DNA of 64,000 bases from NCBI GenBank assembly GCA_030528145.1, contig JAUMZK010000004.1, positions 84,251-148,250 of the forward strand. Direction: 5' to 3'. Each line of letters begins with the position of its first letter. The first letter of the stretch is position 1. Positions 58,843 through 64,000 of the stretch are shown here, piece after piece. The notes below the pieces were generated by a model. The model made no database searches. It was not told where the DNA came from and saw nothing but the letters and a program-made list of their open reading frames with translations. The stretch comes from Actinomycetaceae bacterium. Its GTDB lineage: Bacteria > Actinomycetota > Actinomycetes > Actinomycetales > Actinomycetaceae. Both the position numbers and the translations under genes were made by a program.

Positions 58843-60330
58843 CTACAAATCGGCTGGCATGCGACCCGAATATGCCACGCGGTCAAGATCCCATTTCCCC
58901 CGATATCCGCTGATTTCATGGAACTGATCAAATACCCAGTTGTCGGGGATGGGGAAACCGAGATTTCCTGATAATCCGGTAGACATGTCAGAAACGAATG
59001 ATGCTACCGCGTATCCAGCCTGAGCTATCCGGGTGCAGATGTTTCGTGAGGCGTAGATACCCACTCGGTAGCCGCCGCCAAGGCTTTGCGTTACTGCCCT
59101 GAAGTAGGGCAGGATGTGGCTGGTAACCTGAGGAACTGTGGCATCGTAGTCAACCGCGAAGTAGATCACTGTGGGTGGAACACCAAGGCGTTGGGCAGCG
59201 GTTTGGGCTTCTTTCGCATGACGGTGCCCATTTTCGACGCTAAAGTACTCAAGTTCAGTTGGGTACTCTTGAAAGATTGGGAAATACTTCAGCCCATGAC
59301 CCACGATTCGCTCTAGCTCGCCTGTGCGGAGCGCCTTGAAATAGTCTGCCTCGGACTTACTGCTTTGGTTGGGTTCACTGAGATAGCGACCTACGATCTG
59401 ATAACCATCAGCCTTAAGATGTCCAGCAAGCTCGTCAGTGATCTCAAAGCGCGTATCGCAAGCCACACAGGCCCGGTTGGGGTCGCCTTTTAGAAGTGAG
59501 CAGGCTCATCCATGTGGTTGGGTCGACCACCCCGGTTACTGGCAAGGCGTGTGCTTGCTGGAACCGCCTCAGCGTGTTGCTGATTTCACTGTTCCACGTG
59601 CTGGTCGGCAAAATGGAGTAGCCGTTGCAGACCAGACTCACAGTAGCTAGCCATACCCACTGATTAGTGCCGCTACTAATTATCCGTAGCTTGGAGCGAG
59701 TGCCTGCACCAAAATTCCCGGTGGCTTCGGCAGGCGTGTATCCTTCGATTGCTTGGAGTACTTGGATTAGAGCCGTGTTCATTTCACGCCCGTACACGCC
59801 ATCATGGGAATGATGCCTGTGTAGTTTTTGTATCCACGGTTGATCGCTTGCTGTGCCTCGCGTATAGCTGTCTTGCCGCCGTAGGCCGAGAGTAGCCGGA
59901 ACTGTTTCATTGACAGAAGCGCCATCATTAGTTCAACATCGACTGTTGCGCTCGTATCGCCAAGCCCAATATCGAATTTCATCTGGCGAATGGAGTCGGC
60001 CACGTGGTCAGTAAACTCAAGAGTGATGCCACCGTATTCGGCTCGATATCCCTTTCACCACAAGACTCCCTGAATAACCCCATGAACATTGTCGTAGCCA
60101 GAAGTTTGAGGAATGCCGTTTGGTCAACGAGACTTGAATCGAGACTGCGTTCCAGAACCGAAATTGTTTGCCGTCGCTGTAATCCCCAGTTCGATTTGCA
60201 GAGCGCGGATGAGTGCGTTGATTGTGCCCCAGCCAGTGTTACCGGTTTCTTTGACTGAGCCGAACCCAGTTTTATTGCCGTAAGTCGAATTCAGCCACTG
60301 CTGAGTTTTCAGCACCATTTGACCTGCCAT
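58843..60330 (-). pseudogene. Peptidoglycan-binding, DUF1906 glycoside-hydrolase-like (endolysin-like) pseudogene
   Basis: Begins at ATG 60330 with AGGAGG upstream. Three peptidoglycan-binding-type modules (around 60330-60130, 60100-59790 and 59790-59480) precede a DUF1906/Rv2525c-like TIM-barrel domain: DGYQIVGRYLSEPN, PTVIYFAVDYDATVPQV and YRVGIYASRN. In-frame TGA codons lie at 60126-60124 and 60057-60055. Frameshifts lie near 59795 and 59460. Joined, it would encode about 495 residues. Known relatives cut or bind cell wall and occur in phages and on chromosomes. Confidence 0.8.
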
Positions 60331-60735
60331 GATTCCTCCTTAAGAAATCAGTCGTTAACTCACGGCAAACAAACGCCTGCCGTGGAGGGATTCGCAACAC
60401 CAGCTTTGCTGCCCCGGAGTTATTCGCCCTCATCTGTACGTCCCTGGGAAACTCAAAACCGGATGGGCAAGGCGAGAGAAGACGCGAATAACCCGGCGGA
60501 GTTTCATGCCTTACCGGCACTGGCGACGAAGCAAGGAGTGTCAATGCCCTGTTTGATTCGGTCTTTTTGTGTACGGTTGGTCCCGCCCGCTGACCTATGA
60601 TCGAGTCGTAGAGATCCGATGCCTCCATCCCTCACGACAGCCGCTAGGTTTCCTCGACAGTGCTTCTCAGTGCTGCGGTGGGCATCTTTGAGGTTCCAAG
60701 ACCTCGGCGCGACAGGGCGCAACGTGGCGCAGATT
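60331..60735. other. Gene-free stretch
   Basis: No supported gene or RNA. It contains the upstream region of the endolysin-like pseudogene and the end of the HNH pseudogene. Confidence 0.5.
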
Positions 60736-61113
60736 TCAGTAGGTGTAAACCCTGGGTGCTTGCCTCCAGCGGTCGCCGTCAAGGGCAGACTGGCGGGAGT
60801 GGCACGGCTTACACAGGCTCCGGAGGTTGCCGGGGTCGTGGGTGCCGCCGTGCTCCAGCGGGAGGATGTGGTGGATTTTCTGCGCAGGCGTGTAGCGTCC
60901 CGCCTCTAGGCACTCCTCACAGATCGGGTGGGTAGTGATGTAGGCGTTACGGATTTTGCGCCAGCGGGCACCGTAACGGCGGTTGATCTTCGGATCACGC
61001 TACCACTTGCGGTAGCGTTCGTCCTCGGCCTTCGCATGTTGCTCGCAGAAGCGGTTGTGGGTGAGGTTCGGGCAGCCGAGCTGGGAACACGGACGGGCAG
61101 GCTTGACCGGCAT
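60736..61113 (-). pseudogene. HNH endonuclease (copy A), interrupted by in-frame TAG
   Basis: From ATG 61113, the frame encodes PCSQLGCPNLTHNRFCEQHA, then TAG at 61002-61000, then RDPKINRRYGARWRKIR, IHHILPLEHGG and LCKPCHSRQSALDGDRW. The HH...N...H active site and Cys pairs are intact. Copy B at 62211 has CAG (Gln) where this copy has TAG. Such HNH genes sit next to the terminase in phages and aid DNA packaging. Confidence 0.85.
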
Positions 61114-61140
61114 CCCACACTTCCTTTCTCGGACATGGCG

Positions 61141-61185
61141 AAGCCCCAAGGCACCCAGCCGATCGCCGGGATTGCCCTGGGGCTT
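61141..61185. terminator. Hairpin upstream of HNH copy A
   Basis: AAGCCCCA pairs with TGGGGCTT, extended by GGCA/TGCC after a mismatch; TTTCC follows on the plus strand. An equivalent hairpin lies at the same place in copy B. Confidence 0.5.
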
Positions 61186-61269
61186 TTCCTACTTTTCAAC
61201 CACTTACAGTATTGCAGGCCTAAACCCGTAAATGCATCCGCTGTTCTTGACACCTTTTGGCGGCTGGGT

Positions 61270-61731
61270 TCACGCGGCCTGCCCATACAACGCCGACGCC
61301 AACCGGCCAAGTGCACGGGACTTCTTCTGGTAGGCGCTGGTGCGCTCGACGTAGAAGTGGTCGCATACGGCTTGCACTGCCTCATCTTGGGAACCGTCCC
61401 CTAGGAAGAAGGCTTCGAGGACGAACCGGTCATCATCAGTGAGTAGCTCCCAAGCGGGCAGAAACCACGCCATGTACTCGCGAGCTTGGGCGTAGCGGGC
61501 ACGGTAGATGTCGATCCGATCCAGCGTCGCCGCCACACGGGTCTCCCCAGCATGCACGTCAGTGTGGCGTGGCATCCCGTCGAGTTTTGGTGAGGCTGGG
61601 GTCGTGACGTCGTCGTAGGCGGCTGCGACCTGCTCGTCGGTGGTGTCGATGATCTGCTCCATCACGGCGAAGTCCTGCAACGCCGAGATCGCGACCTTGC
61701 GGGTATCGAGATATTTGGTCATCACATGCAT
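61270..61731 (-). CDS. Phage sigma/ArpU-like regulator (copy A)
   Basis: 153 residues, with an N-terminal helical part and a C-terminal region-4-like HTH (TDDDRFVLEAFFLGDGSQDE, AVQAVCDHFYVERTSAYQKK). Phages of Gram-positive bacteria often have such late-gene regulators just before HNH and terminase. A 5'-truncated second copy lies in opposite orientation at 61839-62039. Confidence 0.7.
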   Translation of the reverse strand: MHVMTKYLDTRKVAISALQDFAVMEQIIDTTDEQVAAAYDDVTTPASPKLDGMPRHTDVHAGETRVAATLDRIDIYRARYAQAREYMAWFLPAWELLTDDDRFVLEAFFLGDGSQDEAVQAVCDHFYVERTSAYQKKSRALGRLASALYGQAA

Positions 61732-61838
61732 GACGACTCCTTCCTACTAGTGGATGTGGTGGTTGTGAGTTCGCTGGCGACCGCGTCAATCAACGCGACC
61801 TGAGTCGTGTCCTTAGCTTCCAAGGCACCCAGGACAGC

Positions 61839-62039
61839 CTGGACTGGTTCCTACCCGCTTGGGGAGCTTTAGCTGAGGATGACAGGTTCGTGTTGGAGAA
61901 CTTCTTCTTTGGTGTAGGTGGTCAGGAAGATCGCGTGGCGATGATCGGCGATCACTTCTACATCCAGCGTGACAGTGTTTACCGGCGAAAGAACCGGGCG
62001 TTGGATCTCCTCGCCGTGGCTTTGTATGGCAGGTGCTAG
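61839..62039 (+). pseudogene. Phage sigma/ArpU-like regulator fragment (copy B)
   Basis: 67 codons in frame to TAG 62037: LDWFLPAWGALAEDDRFVLE, VAMIGDHFYIQRDSVYRRKN, then ALDLLAVALYG. They match the C-terminal part of copy A (WFLPAWELLTDDDRFVLE and HFYVERTSAYQKK). The 5' part is missing. Confidence 0.75.
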
Positions 62040-62134
62040 CTTGCACCCATGCGTTAGCGAGTATCCGAACCCTGCGATGGAAATCGCGGTTAAAGACCTG
62101 AGATACTGTAAATGGATAGAAATATAGAAAAGCG

Positions 62135-62178
62135 AAACCCTCCGGGACAAAAGCACTGAACTGCTGACCGGAGGGTTT
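62135..62178. terminator. Hairpin upstream of HNH copy B
   Basis: AAACCCTCCGG and CCGGAGGGTTT form a perfect 11-bp stem between the regulator fragment and the HNH gene. The minus strand has a T-rich stretch after it. Confidence 0.6.
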
Positions 62179-62210
62179 CTCCTTACCTGGGAAAGGGAAC
62201 GGCGAGTGCA

Positions 62211-62587
62211 ATGCCAAGCAAACCAAAACGCCCCTGCTCCCAGCCGGGCTGCCCACAGCTAACCCACGAACGATTCTGCGAGACCCATGCCAAAGTTGAA
62301 GACGCACGCTACCGACAGTTCCAGCGTGACCCGAAGATCAACCGCCGCTACGGTGCCCGCTGGCGCAAGATCCGTGCAGCCTACATCGCCGCTAATCCGT
62401 GTGCGAAGACTGCCTGGACAAAGGAGTGACCACCCCAGTTCAGGAAGTCCACCACATTCTTCCTTTGGAGCATGGCGGCAACCACGACTTTTCTAACCTG
62501 CGCAGCCTGTGCAAACCCTGCCACTCCAGGCAGAGCGCGTTAGACGGTGACAGACGGAGGCAAGCGCCAAGGGTCTACCGCTATTAG
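62211..62587 (+). pseudogene. HNH endonuclease (copy B), frameshifted
   Basis: From ATG 62211 the first frame encodes PCSQPGCPQLTHERFCETHA and QRDPKINRRYGARWRKIRAA. Near 62398 one base appears lost. The other frame continues with CEDCLDKG, VHHILPLEHGGNHD and LCKPCHSRQSALDGDR to 62587. It is a close homologue of copy A in opposite orientation. Confidence 0.83.
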
Positions 62588-62687
62588 CTCGGCGACCTTT
62601 TCGTGCTCGAATGGAGCGCTACCTCACCAATGTTTGTTAACATTGGAAGTAGCTAGATACCTGAGACCCCACCTGAGGAGTGTCATT

Positions 62688-63560
62688 ATGAGAGCTTCAC
62701 TTACTAAGAGTCTTGGTATTGCGGTAGTTGTAGCTAGTAGCCTTATATTAAGTCTGCAGGGGTCGTCAGCAGCTCAAGCTTCACCAAAAAACGACTCTTC
62801 TACCGCCTCGACGTGTGTAACGCCTTTAGGCTCTTCGCAGTCGCAATCGCACGGAGAGTACGCTGAAATCCTCAATGTGAAGCTTGAAGAGAATCGTGTC
62901 GTTACCGCATCAAACGATCAACCACTGTCTGTTCCCAAGAAGGTCGAGGTCATTAACGGAGTGGCAGAGCATTCTTTCCCCTCAGACTTCGGATATTCAT
63001 ACGCGACAACAAATGACGGCGAATCACTTTTCATATCAAACGCCGAGCATGAGCTCGTTGGCCTCATTGATTCCGTATCCGCGGTCGACACGAATGGTGC
63101 GACCTGGGCTGCAACCATGAGTGTCTCCAATAACGTAGTTACCTTCTCTAGCGAGAAAAGCGGGATTCGTTATTACCGAATCGAGTACGTGGGTGCTACT
63201 GCGGCAGACGCAGACGAAAACGACTTCGGGTATCGAGCATCCCTTATCGGAGTTCCGCGAAACTATGTTTACAATCCCAAGCTTGGCTCTCTGCACGATT
63301 ACTGCACTAAATCGCCCGATGAATTCCCTAATCCTTTTGGCAAGAACGCGGATTTTAGAGGACCATGCGCACTCCATGACATGTGCTACGAGCGTAAAGG
63401 TTGCGCCTCAAGATCATGTGATGCATCGTTGAAGAGTAATTTGAAGAACAATTGCCGCGCAACGTACTCGAATGGACCCACTCTCGCATCATGTTTAGCA
63501 ACCGCTGAAGTCTATTGGGGTGTCGTCCGCGGCGCTCATATGTTCAGTTCATGCGCATAG
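62688..63560 (+). CDS. Secreted phospholipase A2-like protein
   Basis: About 290 residues from ATG 62688, with GAGGAG upstream. A Sec signal peptide with a hydrophobic core of about 18 residues ends near SSAAQA-S. A beta-rich middle follows. The C-terminal domain has RGPCALHDMCYERKGC, the C-x-x-HD-x-C-Y active-site helix of phospholipase A2, with six further cysteines for disulfides. Intact relatives release fatty acids from membrane lipids. It is intact, unlike its phage-like neighbours, and could act as an extracellular virulence factor. Confidence 0.8.
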   Translation: MRASLTKSLGIAVVVASSLILSLQGSSAAQASPKNDSSTASTCVTPLGSSQSQSHGEYAEILNVKLEENRVVTASNDQPLSVPKKVEVINGVAEHSFPSDFGYSYATTNDGESLFISNAEHELVGLIDSVSAVDTNGATWAATMSVSNNVVTFSSEKSGIRYYRIEYVGATAADADENDFGYRASLIGVPRNYVYNPKLGSLHDYCTKSPDEFPNPFGKNADFRGPCALHDMCYERKGCASRSCDASLKSNLKNNCRATYSNGPTLASCLATAEVYWGVVRGAHMFSSCA

Positions 63561-63576
63561 CGGGCACGGGTGCGTA

Positions 63577-63939
63577 ATGAGGTATATTCCACTCGCTACA
63601 ACCGCGACAGGAATCCTGGGTGGTGTCCTGCTGTCGTGGCTTGCGTTGAGCGTTGGTGCATCTTTGAATGCGGTCGACTACCTGGCGGTCTTGCCACTAG
63701 CGTTCTATCTTTTGCTCGCTGTTGCTGGTATCGTGTGTGCTTTCAAAGTGTCAGGTGTACATGTCGATAGTTTCCTCTACTCTACTTTTATGACACTTAA
63801 CCTCGTCGGCATAGGCTCGTTCTACATCTTTACTGACCCCACAACGATTAACGTTTTTGGATTCCTAGCTATTGTGATTGGACTTCTTGGCGCGCTAGTG
63901 CCTGCAGTGTTCATATCCCGTAGCACTGAGACAAACTAA
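63577..63939 (+). CDS. Small four-helix membrane protein
   Basis: About 120 residues from ATG 63577, 16 bases after the phospholipase stop. Four membrane helices fill nearly the whole chain. No family is recognised. The close spacing suggests co-transcription with the phospholipase, perhaps for immunity or secretion. The last 60 bases of the window show no gene. Confidence 0.65.
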   Translation: MRYIPLATTATGILGGVLLSWLALSVGASLNAVDYLAVLPLAFYLLLAVAGIVCAFKVSGVHVDSFLYSTFMTLNLVGIGSFYIFTDPTTINVFGFLAIVIGLLGALVPAVFISRSTETN

Positions 63940-64000
63940 GCTACAGGACCTGACCCTTTTTTGGTGGACACTTGATATCCATCCTAGCCAGGTTGGGAAG

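Noticed and set aside
63940..64000. Possible insertion-sequence end (TTTTTTGGTGGACA)
   Set aside because: Too close to the window edge; no transposase or matching inverted end is visible.

Overview
The window looks like a chromosomal segment of a moderately high-GC Gram-positive actinobacterium. The gene content fits the family Actinomycetaceae (Mobiluncus, Varibaculum, Actinotignum or a relative), but the species cannot be fixed from the sequence. Supporting features are a GTP-dependent PEP carboxykinase, MurT/GatD lipid II amidation genes, a DUF5926 protein, a sterol-carrier-family protein and an uninterrupted pyrimidine gene run ending in pyrB-pyrI.

From 1 to 30.2 kb is a mostly intact core. 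It holds an MMPL/RND-type exporter running off the left edge, the wreckage of an L-arabinose locus (araM/egsA-like, 5' araB, 3' araD), pckG, divergent ptsH and ptsI, and a sterol-carrier-like gene. Next come an Orc/STAND-like AAA ATPase gene bracketed by TTTATCTT repeats, pyrC-K-D-F-E-B-I, a lipid kinase with gatD-murT, a 1439-residue internally duplicated membrane protein, a family 2 glycosyltransferase, DUF5926, pgm, a NUDIX-TetR pair and tRNA-Gly(CCC). A short motif, GAGGACG, is strongly enriched on both strands across this core and drops off after the tRNA.

From 30.2 kb onward the DNA is accessory. First is a leftward defence-type island: two unknown proteins sharing a Gly/Asn-rich motif, a small HTH protein and an AAA_13 (RloC/PrrC-like) ATPase, followed by a minimal restriction-modification pair. 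Next (37.7-40.5 kb) is part of a phage or integrative-element replication module, with a sigma-like protein, DUF2800 and a truncated DUF2815.

An apparent streptolysin S-like gene cluster (40.5-52.0 kb) is embedded in that module. It has a 38-residue Cys/Trp-rich precursor missed by ordinary ORF calling, an ABC exporter, a YcaO cyclodehydratase, its SagC-like E1 partner, a SagB dehydrogenase plus a second nitroreductase-like protein, and a CPBP (SagE-like) membrane protease. Unusual extras are an amidohydrolase-like protein, a BAAT-like alpha/beta hydrolase and a second ABC transporter. Five of the thirteen genes carry an in-frame stop or a one-base frameshift.

The right part (52.5-58 kb) is a second, partly broken restriction-modification locus (GIY-YIG/DEAD helicase and two methylases). 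It is followed by phage or lysis remnants: a broken endolysin-like gene and two inverted copies of a sigma-like plus HNH module. The window ends with an intact secreted phospholipase A2-like gene and a small membrane protein. Because about 25 kb of core genes are intact, the many lesions in the accessory half look like real decay rather than general sequencing error.
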